Shown piece by piece: positions 8,873-15,819 of a DNA stretch of 32,850 nt. The DNA is taken from NCBI GenBank assembly GCA_937967805.1, contig CALBTC010000520.1:1-32850 (forward strand), in the 5' to 3' direction. A model generated the notes under the pieces. The model worked only from the letters and a program-made list of their open reading frames with translations. It ran no database searches and was not told the origin of the DNA. How positions within the stretch are numbered: position 1 is the stretch's first letter; every line of letters begins with the position of its first letter. The translations under genes and the position numbers were made by a program. This stretch comes from an uncultured Anaerolineaceae bacterium. GTDB lineage: Bacteria; Chloroflexota; Anaerolineae; Promineifilales; Promineifilaceae.

Positions 8873-11089
8873 ATGGCGAACTTAAACCAGGACCCGTTAA
8901 TTGGGCAGCAGTTAGATGAATACGAACTCGTTTCCCTGTTGGGCCACGGGGGAATGGCCCGCGTTTATCGCGGACGCGACGTGCGCCTGAAGCGGGACGT
9001 GGCCATCAAGGTGATTGACGCTGTCTATCGCGCGGACGATGATTACCGGGCCCGTTTTGAGCGAGAGGCGCAGGCGATTGCCCAGTTGGAGCATCCCCAT
9101 ATTGTGCGGCTGTATCGTTATGGCGAGGTGTCTGGCCTTTTTTACATGGCCATGCAGTATATTCCTGGCCGGGATTTGTATAGCTATCTGGCGGAGCTAA
9201 AGGCGCAGGAAGAGAGGATGCCGGCCCTGGAAGCGGCTCGCTACGTGCGTGAGCTGTGTGGCGCGCTGGATTATGCCCACAGCAAGGGGATTATCCACCG
9301 GGACGTGAAGCCGTCCAACATTTTATTGGGAGAAGACGGCCGTTCCTACCTCACTGATTTTGGTTTGGCCCTGCTGTCTGACAGTGAAACGAAGGGCGAC
9401 ATTTTTGGCTCGCCCCATTACGTTGCGCCGGAGCAAGCTATTTCCTCGGCCAGCGTGGTTCCGCAAAGCGATTTGTACGCCGTGGGCGTGATCTTGTATG
9501 AGATGTTTACCGGGCAACGGCCGTTTGCAGGGGCCGCGCCGTTAGAAATCGCCATGAAGCAGATGGGCGAACCGCCGCTCTCGCCGCAGAAAATTCGCCC
9601 CGATTTAAGCCCGGCACTCACGACCGTTATCCTCAAAGCGCTGGCCAAAGAGCCGGTAGACCGTTACGGCAATGGTAATTTGTTGGCAACGGCCGTTGAG
9701 CAGGCCATCGAGCAGCCTGAAGAAGTAGCCATTGCCAAATTTGATATGGCCAATGATGATCCGGACTCCGTGGCTGCACCGCTTGTAAAGCCTCCACCAC
9801 CCCCGGCTGTGTCTGGTCCACCGCTTTCCACTGCACCGCGTGACTTGCCTCCGCCACCGGCGGCTGTGGCCATGGGGCAGGCACAGCACGTCGTGGTGCC
9901 CACGCCCAGAACAGAGAAAGCAAAAACGAGTAACGGCCGTTCTTGCTTCTATGTCTTGCTCTTTTTGCTCATCATCGGCAGTTTGGCCGTTGCGGCAGGC
10001 TGGTTCTTCTTTTGGGAGGGTCATTCACCCAATGATCTGGTTTATCTGGCGCAGAACGGCCGTTTGCCGCCAACAGCCACGGCAACCGCCACAATGGTCC
10101 CGACCGAAACGCCGACCATCGAGCCGACGTTGACGGCGACAGCCGTTCCCACAGAAGTTATTGTGGTAACGGATACGGCCGTTCCACCCATCACGACGCC
10201 CCTGCCCAGCCCAACCCCTTCGCCAACCAGCACGCCCACGCCGTTGCCCACGGCCACCGCCACCGCTACCAGAACTCCATCACCAACACCGACGATAGTG
10301 CTGACACGTGGGCAGGACGGGATGCCGCAGGTCGTTATTCCCGCTACCACCTTTATGATGGGCGCGCGCGACGAGGATGAACTGGCCGAACCGGACGAAC
10401 GCTCCCGCCACGAAGTAACGGTTGATGCCTTTGCTATCGACCTGTATGAGGTCAGCGTGGCACAGTACGCCGCTTTCCTCAATACACTCGGGCAGTACGT
10501 TAGCGCCTGCAACGGCTTTACCTGCCTTTCTACCCGCTTCGAGACCACGCGGAGTTACCTCACTGATACTGAGACGGAGTACATTCCTGTGGTTGGTTTT
10601 GGCGATTATCCAATTAACAACGTGAGCTGGCACGGGGCCAACGCCTACTGCCAATGGGTGGGCGGACGGCTGCCTACGGAAGCAGAGTGGGAATTGGCGG
10701 CGACGGGGGGAGACGGCCGTTTCTATCCCTGGGGCGACGAATTAGAAATTGATGCCGACGGCACCGTTCCGGCCGTATTTGCCGGGACCTTCGACAACTT
10801 GCAGCCGGTTGACAGCCTGCCCGAAGGGACCAGCCCGTTCGGCCTGCATCACATGGCGGGCAACGTCTGGGAATGGGTAGCCGACGGCTACGATCCTATT
10901 TATTATGACCGCAGCCCCGCCGAAAATCCCACCGGCCCCGAAGTTAGCGTGACAGACGATTACGTCATGCGCGGCGGCGGCTATGACAGCCCTGCCGCAG
11001 CGCTGCGCAGTACCAACCGCGCCGGCGAGCGCGCACCCGAATTTCGCCAGGTCCCCAGCACCGGCTTCCGCTGCGTAACAATTCCTTAA
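8873..11089 (+). CDS. transmembrane Ser/Thr protein kinase with extracytoplasmic FGE-like domain
   Basis: A 738-residue Hanks-type kinase. The kinase domain covers about 16-275, with glycine loop GHGGMARVY (24-32), catalytic K46, HRD (142-144), DFG (162-164) and APEQ; all active-site residues are present. A Pro-rich juxtamembrane segment (about 305-345) leads to one membrane helix (about 358-381), then a long Thr/Pro/Ala linker (about 399-475). From about 485 there is a formylglycine-generating-enzyme-type domain (VVIPATTFMMG, VSWHGANAYCQWVGGRLPTEAEWE, GNVWEWV, MRGGGYD, STGFRCV). The segment after RGG lacks the paired catalytic cysteines of true FGE, so the domain is more likely a sensor or binding module. 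The ATG at 8873 has no Shine-Dalgarno. Confidence 0.93.
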   Translation: MANLNQDPLIGQQLDEYELVSLLGHGGMARVYRGRDVRLKRDVAIKVIDAVYRADDDYRARFEREAQAIAQLEHPHIVRLYRYGEVSGLFYMAMQYIPGRDLYSYLAELKAQEERMPALEAARYVRELCGALDYAHSKGIIHRDVKPSNILLGEDGRSYLTDFGLALLSDSETKGDIFGSPHYVAPEQAISSASVVPQSDLYAVGVILYEMFTGQRPFAGAAPLEIAMKQMGEPPLSPQKIRPDLSPALTTVILKALAKEPVDRYGNGNLLATAVEQAIEQPEEVAIAKFDMANDDPDSVAAPLVKPPPPPAVSGPPLSTAPRDLPPPPAAVAMGQAQHVVVPTPRTEKAKTSNGRSCFYVLLFLLIIGSLAVAAGWFFFWEGHSPNDLVYLAQNGRLPPTATATATMVPTETPTIEPTLTATAVPTEVIVVTDTAVPPITTPLPSPTPSPTSTPTPLPTATATATRTPSPTPTIVLTRGQDGMPQVVIPATTFMMGARDEDELAEPDERSRHEVTVDAFAIDLYEVSVAQYAAFLNTLGQYVSACNGFTCLSTRFETTRSYLTDTETEYIPVVGFGDYPINNVSWHGANAYCQWVGGRLPTEAEWELAATGGDGRFYPWGDELEIDADGTVPAVFAGTFDNLQPVDSLPEGTSPFGLHHMAGNVWEWVADGYDPIYYDRSPAENPTGPEVSVTDDYVMRGGGYDSPAAALRSTNRAGERAPEFRQVPSTGFRCVTIP

Positions 11090-11091
11090 AA

Positions 11092-11157
11092 AACGCGGAG
11101 ACGCAAAGAGCGCAGAGAATTACTGAGATAACTTCGCGTTCTCTGCGCCCCTACGGT
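11092..11157. repeat. inverted repeat of the CGCGGAGACGC type between convergent genes
   Basis: A perfect 10-bp inverted repeat, GCGCAGAGAA (11110-11119) and TTCTCTGCGC (11139-11148), follows an extra CGCGGAGACGC. It fills the whole gap between the kinase stop and the convergent methyltransferase stop, so it could act as a bidirectional terminator, but there is no U-tract. It belongs to the same repeat family as 22752-22831 and 30139-30198. Confidence 0.65.
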
Positions 11158-11162
11158 AAAAA

Positions 11163-11819
11163 TCACCCAAATTGGATTTGGTAGATGGCAATGCCAAAAG
11201 CGACGGCCACGTTGAGCGAGTTTTTGACGCCGCTCATGGGCAGGGCAAAGGTACAGTCGGCCATCTGCTGGATTGCTGGATCGACGCCCACTTTTTCGTT
11301 GCCGATGACCAGGAGGATGGGTTGGTTGGCATTGTCTGGTAACGTGGCGGTGAAGAGGTTTACGGCCACTTCGGCGTCGCTCAGTGCAGGCGTTTCCCCC
11401 TCTTCCAATACCCAAATTTCATATCCGGCCGCTTTCATTTCTCTGGCAGCCTGAACGCCGTTGCGATGCTGCGTCCACGGCAGGGCACCCTCTGCGCCAA
11501 GCGCGGTTTTGGCCAGTTTGGGATGTGTCGGCGGCGCGGTGATGCCGCCCAGGTGCAGATGCTTCACCCCCGCGCCGTCGGCCGTGCGCATGATGGCCCC
11601 CACGTTGTACACACTGCGAATATTATCCAGCAGCAGTTCCAGATGTGTGAAGCGCGGCGCAAATTGGGGAAAGGGCGTCTCGGTAATCTGCGGCGTGGCG
11701 GCAACGGCCGTTGGTTCGCCGCAGTACGGGCAGCGCAGTCCTGCCGGATCACCCACCGTTACCGGAAAGCGAAACTGGCACGCCACTGCCTCACACTGCC
11801 GGATTTCATACTGTTGCAT
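11163..11819 (-). CDS. TrmH/SpoU-family RNA 2'-O-methyltransferase with N-terminal zinc ribbon
   Basis: A SPOUT-class methyltransferase of 218 residues. The ATG at 11819 gives a start with MQQYEIRQCEAVAC; a longer frame to 11906 exists but would overlap the upstream GNAT gene. The N-terminus holds a four-cysteine ribbon (C...C, then CPYC). The SPOUT motifs follow: NIRSVYNVGAIMRTADG (motif 1), LVIGNEKVGVDP (motif 2) and ALPMSGVKNSLNVAVAFGI (motif 3, with the knot Ser-Leu-Asn-Val). These enzymes methylate a ribose in tRNA or rRNA; the target cannot be told from sequence. It lies 35 bases after the GNAT gene on the same strand. Confidence 0.88.
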   Translation of the reverse strand: MQQYEIRQCEAVACQFRFPVTVGDPAGLRCPYCGEPTAVAATPQITETPFPQFAPRFTHLELLLDNIRSVYNVGAIMRTADGAGVKHLHLGGITAPPTHPKLAKTALGAEGALPWTQHRNGVQAAREMKAAGYEIWVLEEGETPALSDAEVAVNLFTATLPDNANQPILLVIGNEKVGVDPAIQQMADCTFALPMSGVKNSLNVAVAFGIAIYQIQFG

Positions 11820-11854
11820 ATTTGATGTGCTCTCAGATTGGACCAATCTAGCTC

Positions 11855-12358
11855 CTAGATGCCCACTGTTTGACTGCGTCGCTCCAGAAAGAGGACGTCG
11901 CGCCAACGGCCGTTCTGCTGCCCCAATCGCTCACGTCGTCCCACCACGCGAAAGCCACACCGTTCGTGCAGCTTCACGCTGGCTTCGTTTTCGGGGAAGA
12001 TGCCTGCTTGCAGCGTCCAGATGCCTTCGGCCTCAGAGCTTTTCACCAGGGTTTGCAGCAGCCGCTTGCCCACGCCTTGGCCCCAGGCGGACGCCGCGAC
12101 GTAGACGCTCACTTCGGCTACGCCGGCATACACACACCGGCTGGAAACGGGCGACAGCGCCGCCCAGCCGACGACATCACCGGCTTCAGTCCGGGCCACA
12201 AAACGGCTGTTGGGCAGATGGCCGCTGTCCCATATTTCCCAGGTGGGCACGGCCGTTTCAAACGTCGCGTTTCCTGTGGCAATCCCATCGGCATAAATTT
12301 GGGAAACGGCCGTCCAGTCCGCCGCTTCCATGGGGTGTATCGTGATCTCGATTTGCAT
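11855..12358 (-). CDS. GNAT-family N-acetyltransferase (phosphinothricin/YncA-like)
   Basis: A 167-residue acetyltransferase of the phosphinothricin/L-amino-acid N-acyltransferase type. Characteristic stretches are IYADGIATGNATFET near the N-terminus, VVGWAALSPVSSRCVYAGVAEVSVYV, the acetyl-CoA loop AWGQGVGKRLLQTL, and PENEASVKLHERCGFRVVGRRE. Length and motif order are normal. The ATG is preceded by GAGGG at a suitable distance. Such enzymes acetylate amino groups of methionine sulfone/sulfoximine-like amino acids or phosphinothricin; the physiological substrate is unknown. Confidence 0.9.
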   Translation of the reverse strand: MQIEITIHPMEAADWTAVSQIYADGIATGNATFETAVPTWEIWDSGHLPNSRFVARTEAGDVVGWAALSPVSSRCVYAGVAEVSVYVAASAWGQGVGKRLLQTLVKSSEAEGIWTLQAGIFPENEASVKLHERCGFRVVGRRERLGQQNGRWRDVLFLERRSQTVGI

Positions 12359-12394
12359 TTTTCCCTCTTCAATCCATAACCAAAATATGAATCA

Positions 12395-12474
12395 AAGATT
12401 TCGCAGAACCTGTCCTGAGCGCAGCCGAAGGATTGATGGGATAAAAATCTGCGTAATCTGCAAAATCTGTTGAT
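12395..12474. repeat. composite repeat: AGATTTCGCAG arms enclosing a TCCT...AGGA hairpin
   Basis: AAGATTTCGCAGA at the left and AAAATCTGCGTAATCTGC at the right flank an inner element TGTCCTGAGCGCAGCCGAAGGA (12411-12432). The inner element has TCCT (12413-12416) and AGGA (12429-12432) as complementary ends. The same architecture occurs inside a coding gene at 25193-25275. It lies upstream of the GNAT gene. Confidence 0.65.
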
Positions 12475-12511
12475 AAAATTGCGTACCAAATCAGATTGAT
12501 GATGTGGCGCT

Positions 12512-12570
12512 TCGGTAATCGGTAATCCGTTATCGGTCAATTAATCAATTACCGACCACCGATTACTGGT
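12512..12570. repeat. GGTAATCGG-type inverted repeat covering the PPOX gene stop
   Basis: GTAATCGGT (12515-12523, followed by a tandem partial copy) pairs with ACCGATTAC (12558-12566). Between them is a near-palindrome CGGTCAATTAATCAATTACCG (around 12534-12554). The PPOX gene stop codon (12563-12565) lies inside the right arm, so the element could form a terminator-like hairpin at the end of that mRNA. Confidence 0.55.
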
Positions 12571-13114
12571 TATAGTAGAACGCTCCCGGAAAATCATCCG
12601 CCACTTCCTTCTTCTTCCCGCTCCATTCGTGGATGTTGATGCGGTAGACGGCCGTTCGCTTCAGCTCTTCCGGCGTGATGCCGCGATAATGCACGTCGGG
12701 ACGCAGGTGAGGGGCGTATTTGTCCAGCAGCAGTTGCAGGCCGTGTTTGGCTTCAACAGGATCGGTGATGGTAACGGCCGTGCCAAACAGTGTCACCCCG
12801 CTGTACTCGACGCTAAACTCCAGCGCCTCGTCGGCGGGCAGCAGACGGCCCATCTCAAAAACGGTGAAGCAAATTTTGGCTTTGCCGGCCAAATTGGCCG
12901 CCGTCCGGCCGACGCGAGCTGTGTGCATGTAAATGACGTGGGCGGCTTCATCATAAACAAACAGATTGCTGTTGAGAAACGGCTGGTCGTCATGCACCGT
13001 GGCCAAAACGCCAACGGCGGCACGATGCAGCTGATCACGAATCCAGCCTTCATCTTCTACCGCACGGTCGCTGCGACGAACTTCAGTTTTGGGAACTGTG
13101 GTGTAATCTTTCAT
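12563..13114 (-). CDS. PPOX-family flavin-binding protein (NimA-like)
   Basis: A 183-residue split-beta-barrel flavoprotein of the pyridoxamine-5'-phosphate-oxidase-related/Nim group. Signatures: LHRAAVGVLATVHDDQPFLNSNLFVYD (barrel strands), IYMHTARVGRTAANL (flavin-phosphate-binding strand) and the C-terminal WSGKKKE. Members reduce nitroaromatics or bind FMN/F420/heme; which applies here is open. GGAG precedes the ATG. The gene lies 17 bases after PhzF on the same strand and is probably co-transcribed. Confidence 0.88.
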   Translation of the reverse strand: MKDYTTVPKTEVRRSDRAVEDEGWIRDQLHRAAVGVLATVHDDQPFLNSNLFVYDEAAHVIYMHTARVGRTAANLAGKAKICFTVFEMGRLLPADEALEFSVEYSGVTLFGTAVTITDPVEAKHGLQLLLDKYAPHLRPDVHYRGITPEELKRTAVYRINIHEWSGKKKEVADDFPGAFYYNQ

Positions 13115-13131
13115 GGTTGCTCCAATTGTTT

Positions 13132-14019
13132 TTAAATAGTCAATTCACCGCGCATGACGGTAACGGCCGTTCCTCCCACCTTCACCGTTTCAATATCGTC
13201 TGGCGGACCGACAATTTCTACCTGTGCCTGGCCTGGGCGGTTCATCCAGTGGCCCTGTTCGGCGACAAAGGTGGGTTTGTTGAGCAGGCGATGATGCCAC
13301 AGGTAAGCGGCCATGCCGCCTGTGGCCGAGCCGGTGAACGGATCTTCCATCGTGTCCGGCGGCACGCCGAAGTGACGGGCAAAGGTATCGCCCTGGTCGG
13401 TGGCGCCTTGCAGGCAAAACAGGTGCGGGCTGAAAAACCCGGCGCTTTGGCGAAAGGCGGGGTAGGTGGCTGTGTTCAGCCGGGCACGGCTCATTGCTTC
13501 CAAATCCCGCACGGGAATCATGAGCTGCGGCGTGCCGGTGCTTACGATTTGCGGGGGGACATCTGGCAGGCAGTCGGCCGTTTCCAGGTCGAAGTGGGGC
13601 ATCACCTCTTCCGGTGCAAAAGCTGCCAGGAATTCTGGTTTCTTCTGGCTCATCACCACGTGAACGCCGGCTTCGGTAGCGTATAGTTCAATGGGGATTG
13701 GTCCCACTTGCAGTTCCAGCGAAATCTTCGTGTAATCACCGTGAAATTGAATCCGACCTGTTTCTGCCAGGGCATGGATTGTGGCGATGGTAGGGTGCCC
13801 CGCCAACGGAATTTCCTCGGCGGGGGTAAAGTAGCGCGCCCGCACATCGGCCACCGATGATTTCAGCACAAAGGATGTTTCAGACAGGTTCATCTCTTTG
13901 GCGATGGCTAACATTTGGGCGTCATTCAGGGTGTCAGCTTCAAAAATGATAGCGCAGGGATTGCCAGCTAACGGCCGTTCCGTAAAGGCGTCCACTTGCA
14001 TAAAAGGGTAGGTAGGCAT
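13132..14019 (-). CDS. PhzF-family isomerase/epimerase
   Basis: A 295-residue PhzF-like protein with two diaminopimelate-epimerase-type halves. The N-terminus QVDAFTERPLAGNPCAI is diagnostic. The catalytic Glu is within MNLSETSFV, followed by ARYFTPAEEIPLAGHPTIAT; the second half has EDPFTGSATGGMAAYL. All expected motifs are present, so the protein should be active as an isomerase-type enzyme, but its substrate is unknown because no phenazine genes are near. AGGAAAT lies just upstream of the ATG. Confidence 0.93.
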   Translation of the reverse strand: MPTYPFMQVDAFTERPLAGNPCAIIFEADTLNDAQMLAIAKEMNLSETSFVLKSSVADVRARYFTPAEEIPLAGHPTIATIHALAETGRIQFHGDYTKISLELQVGPIPIELYATEAGVHVVMSQKKPEFLAAFAPEEVMPHFDLETADCLPDVPPQIVSTGTPQLMIPVRDLEAMSRARLNTATYPAFRQSAGFFSPHLFCLQGATDQGDTFARHFGVPPDTMEDPFTGSATGGMAAYLWHHRLLNKPTFVAEQGHWMNRPGQAQVEIVGPPDDIETVKVGGTAVTVMRGELTI

Positions 14020-14036
14020 GGTTATTTCCTGTATCT

Positions 14037-14095
14037 AGACCCGAAGGGTTTGTTCTGTCATGACTTGGTTAGCTCGGGACAAACCCTTCGGGTCT
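14037..14095. repeat. perfect 17-bp inverted repeat between cupin and phzF-like genes
   Basis: AGACCCGAAGGGTTTGT (14037-14053) is the exact reverse complement of 14079-14095, with a 25-base loop. Each arm is itself partly palindromic around ACCCGAAGGGT, so alternative hairpins are possible. It starts six bases after the cupin stop and ends before the PhzF ribosome-binding site. It could terminate or attenuate the mRNA, or be a mobile repeat. Confidence 0.75.
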
Positions 14096-14100
14096 GCCGG

Positions 14101-14421
14101 CTAATCCGTCTCTGCCGGCGCAAAAAAGACCAGAATTTTGAGGTCTTCTGTGATGTTGTGGAATTTGTGATGGACGTGGGCTGCCACAAACACAATGCTG
14201 CCTGGCTCCACCGGCCTAGTTTCATCGCCGACAGTAATCTGCCCCTGGCCGCTGACGATGTAATACACCTCATCCTCGTGGTGGGGCTGTTGTGGATCGT
14301 CGCCACCGGCCGGCAGGGCGTAAAGACCTAAACTCATCGAGTCGCGGCGTAGAAATTCCAGATACGGCCGTTCCCCCGCGGCCTGTTCTGCAATTAATTG
14401 TTGAATCAAAAATGCTTCCAT
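14101..14421 (-). CDS. small cupin-domain protein
   Basis: A single-domain cupin of 106 residues. Motif 1 is PQQPHHEDEVYYIVSGQGQI (metal ligands HH, E) and motif 2 is PGSIVFVAAHVHHKFHN (His ligand). The start at 14421 is set by AAGGAG at 14428-14433, six bases before the ATG; a longer frame to 14481 would read through repeat sequence and has no such site. These proteins bind a metal and a small ligand; the function here is unknown. It lies upstream of phzF on the same strand. Confidence 0.9.
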   Translation of the reverse strand: MEAFLIQQLIAEQAAGERPYLEFLRRDSMSLGLYALPAGGDDPQQPHHEDEVYYIVSGQGQITVGDETRPVEPGSIVFVAAHVHHKFHNITEDLKILVFFAPAETD

Positions 14422-14442
14422 CGACGACTCCTTCGAAAATAG

Positions 14443-14503
14443 GACGCAGATTCCCCTGATCTGCCTGATAAAAATGATCATGGGAATCAGGTAAATCAGC
14501 GTG
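14443..14503. repeat. imperfect inverted repeat upstream of the cupin gene
   Basis: GATTCCC near 14449-14455 pairs with GGGAATC at 14482-14488, with further CTGAT/ATCAG matches around them. The pattern (CGCAGATT...AAATCAGCG) relates it to the AGATTTCGCAG family. The remaining 14504-14549 holds nothing I can assign. Confidence 0.5.
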
Positions 14504-14549
14504 CCATTTTAATTCATGGTGGTCAACGACAGTTGGTGTCGTCTCCTTA

Positions 14550-15302
14550 TTAAACCCGCACCAGCTTCACCACATCCCCCACGCGAATCATGCCGGGGTG
14601 TTCGGTGCTGCCGTAGACGCCGGCGCAGTTTTGCCGCGTTTGGGCAACGGTTTTGAGGACGGCCGGCTCTTTTTCTGACGTTTCGGGATCGATGTTGATC
14701 ATCACGCAGCGCTGGATGCGGCGGTTGAGCCGCAATCGCAAGCCATCGGGTTGGCTGCCGAAAACCAAACTGCTGTCCAGCCAGCGTTCTTCTACATACG
14801 GCTGGTCGTCAAATGGATCGATAATAATGTTTTGCCGGAAGCGCAAAGGGGAAATTTTTCCCCCAACGGCCGTACCAATCGCCTCGCTCAATGCCGTTAC
14901 TGTGGCTGTGCTCATCACCGAAATTACCTGGCTGTCAAAGGCACCGCGGCCAATTTTGATTAAGTTGACGGGCCGGCCGTATGCTGCTGCCAGTTCTTGG
15001 TTTAGTTCCGGATCATCAATGGAGAAGGTACGGCCGTCTGGCGCCCGTACTTCCACCGGCGAATCAATCACATTATCCGGCTGCGTGTAGCGGGGCGTGT
15101 ATTGCAGCAGTTGCGGCAGCTCGCGCCCCGTCAGCCAGGGAAACCCGGAACGATTGTCCAAGCGCACAAACGCATACCGCCGGTCTCCATCCAGCCCGTG
15201 CCAGTAGCCATGCGCTTCCTGCAACGCTTCCCCACGCATCGACTTCACCGGAAAGCGATATAGTTCTTTGACAACACCAACTTCTATAAATTCTTCAATC
15301 AT
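14550..15302 (-). CDS. MOSC-domain protein
   Basis: A 250-residue protein with an N-terminal MOSC beta-barrel domain (YRFPVKSMRGEAL...GLDGDRRYAFV) and a C-terminal MOSC domain (about 100-250). The molybdopterin-associated cysteine region is RQNCAGVYG, with RCVMINIDPET upstream. The family includes YcbX-like molybdenum enzymes that reduce N-hydroxylated compounds. The ATG at 15302 is preferred over a GTG two codons earlier because GAGG lies five bases upstream. No other molybdenum-cofactor genes are in the window. Confidence 0.9.
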   Translation of the reverse strand: MIEEFIEVGVVKELYRFPVKSMRGEALQEAHGYWHGLDGDRRYAFVRLDNRSGFPWLTGRELPQLLQYTPRYTQPDNVIDSPVEVRAPDGRTFSIDDPELNQELAAAYGRPVNLIKIGRGAFDSQVISVMSTATVTALSEAIGTAVGGKISPLRFRQNIIIDPFDDQPYVEERWLDSSLVFGSQPDGLRLRLNRRIQRCVMINIDPETSEKEPAVLKTVAQTRQNCAGVYGSTEHPGMIRVGDVVKLVRV

Positions 15303-15325
15303 ATTCACCTCGAAACAGTTTGCGA

Positions 15326-15424
15326 GTATGCAAGTGTGCAGGTGGACAAGTGTGCAAGTGGGTCGCGCTGTCCGATCACCTTGTCACCCCTTCACCTTGT
15401 CACCCCTTCACCCTGTCACCCCAT
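15326..15424. repeat. tandem GCAAGTGTGCAGGTG and CACCTTGTCACCCCTT strings
   Basis: Two low-complexity tandem strings fill the gap between azlD and the MOSC gene. One has GCAAGTG-type units at 15329-15361. The other has about three units of CACC(T/C)TGTCACCCCTTCA at 15377-15424, ending at the azlD stop codon. The second motif recurs at 26313-26370 within the 3' end of the split ligase gene. The units are imperfect and have no unique spacers. Confidence 0.6.
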
Positions 15425-15729
15425 CATCCCAACACCCACAGCAACGCCATCCCCGCCGCCAGCGTCCACAAAATATTCTTGGTGCGCCAGGCAACCAGGA
15501 TGGCTACCAGGCCCGCCAGCAGGCGCGCGTTACCCAACGATAGATCAAACTCGCTGCCGGGCATCATTAATTCGGGCAAGATGATAGCGGAAAGTACAGC
15601 GGCAGGCACAAAGCGCAGCGCCTGCCGCCAGCCAACGCTAATGGTGGCGCGTTCCAGCAGCCAAATCGGCACCAGCCGAATCGCGTAAGTGATGAAGCCC
15701 ATGCCTAAAATTGCAATCCAAAGATTCAA
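15424..15729 (-). CDS. azlD: AzlD-family branched-chain amino-acid exporter, small subunit
   Basis: A 101-residue membrane protein with four predicted helices (ILGMGFITYAIRLVPIWLL, ALRFVPAAVLSAIILPEL, LLAGLVAILVAW, ILWTLAAGMALLWVLG), the AzlD pattern. I chose the TTG start at 15729, behind AAGGAAAG; the frame continues to 15813 but those residues are translated repeat sequence. It pairs with AzlC to export leucine-like amino acids. The azlC stop lies 90 bases upstream and a REP-like hairpin sits in the gap. Confidence 0.85.
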   Translation of the reverse strand: MNLWIAILGMGFITYAIRLVPIWLLERATISVGWRQALRFVPAAVLSAIILPELMMPGSEFDLSLGNARLLAGLVAILVAWRTKNILWTLAAGMALLWVLG

Positions 15730-15761
15730 AATAGCTTTCCTTTTGAGTCCAAATTTACAGG

Positions 15762-15789
15762 TGTCATACCCGCCTTCGCGGGAATGACA
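15762..15789. repeat. REP-like hairpin between azlC and azlD
   Basis: TGTCATACCCGCCTTCGCGGGAATGACA-type palindrome with stem CCCGC/GCGGG over CTTC. On the opposite strand it matches the left half of the element at 4333-4359. Confidence 0.7.
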
Positions 15790-15819
15790 AGATCGAAAAT
15801 TCTGCACCTGCAATTTGCG

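Noticed and set aside
11820..11906. N-terminal extension of the TrmH-type methyltransferase to 11906
   Set aside because: It would overlap the upstream GNAT gene by 52 bases and adds residues without similarity to the family; the ATG at 11819 begins right at the zinc-ribbon region.
11461..12345. 294-codon plus-strand frame across the TrmH and GNAT genes
   Set aside because: It overlaps two genes with convincing motifs on the other strand and is Arg/Ser-rich without any domain.
15326..15424. Possible CRISPR-like array of tandem units
   Set aside because: Units are short, imperfect and contiguous, with no unique spacers of constant length and no cas genes in the window.
15730..15813. N-terminal extension of AzlD to 15813
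   Set aside because: The added residues are the translation of the REP-like hairpin (CHSREGGYD), and normal AzlD length fits a start at 15729.
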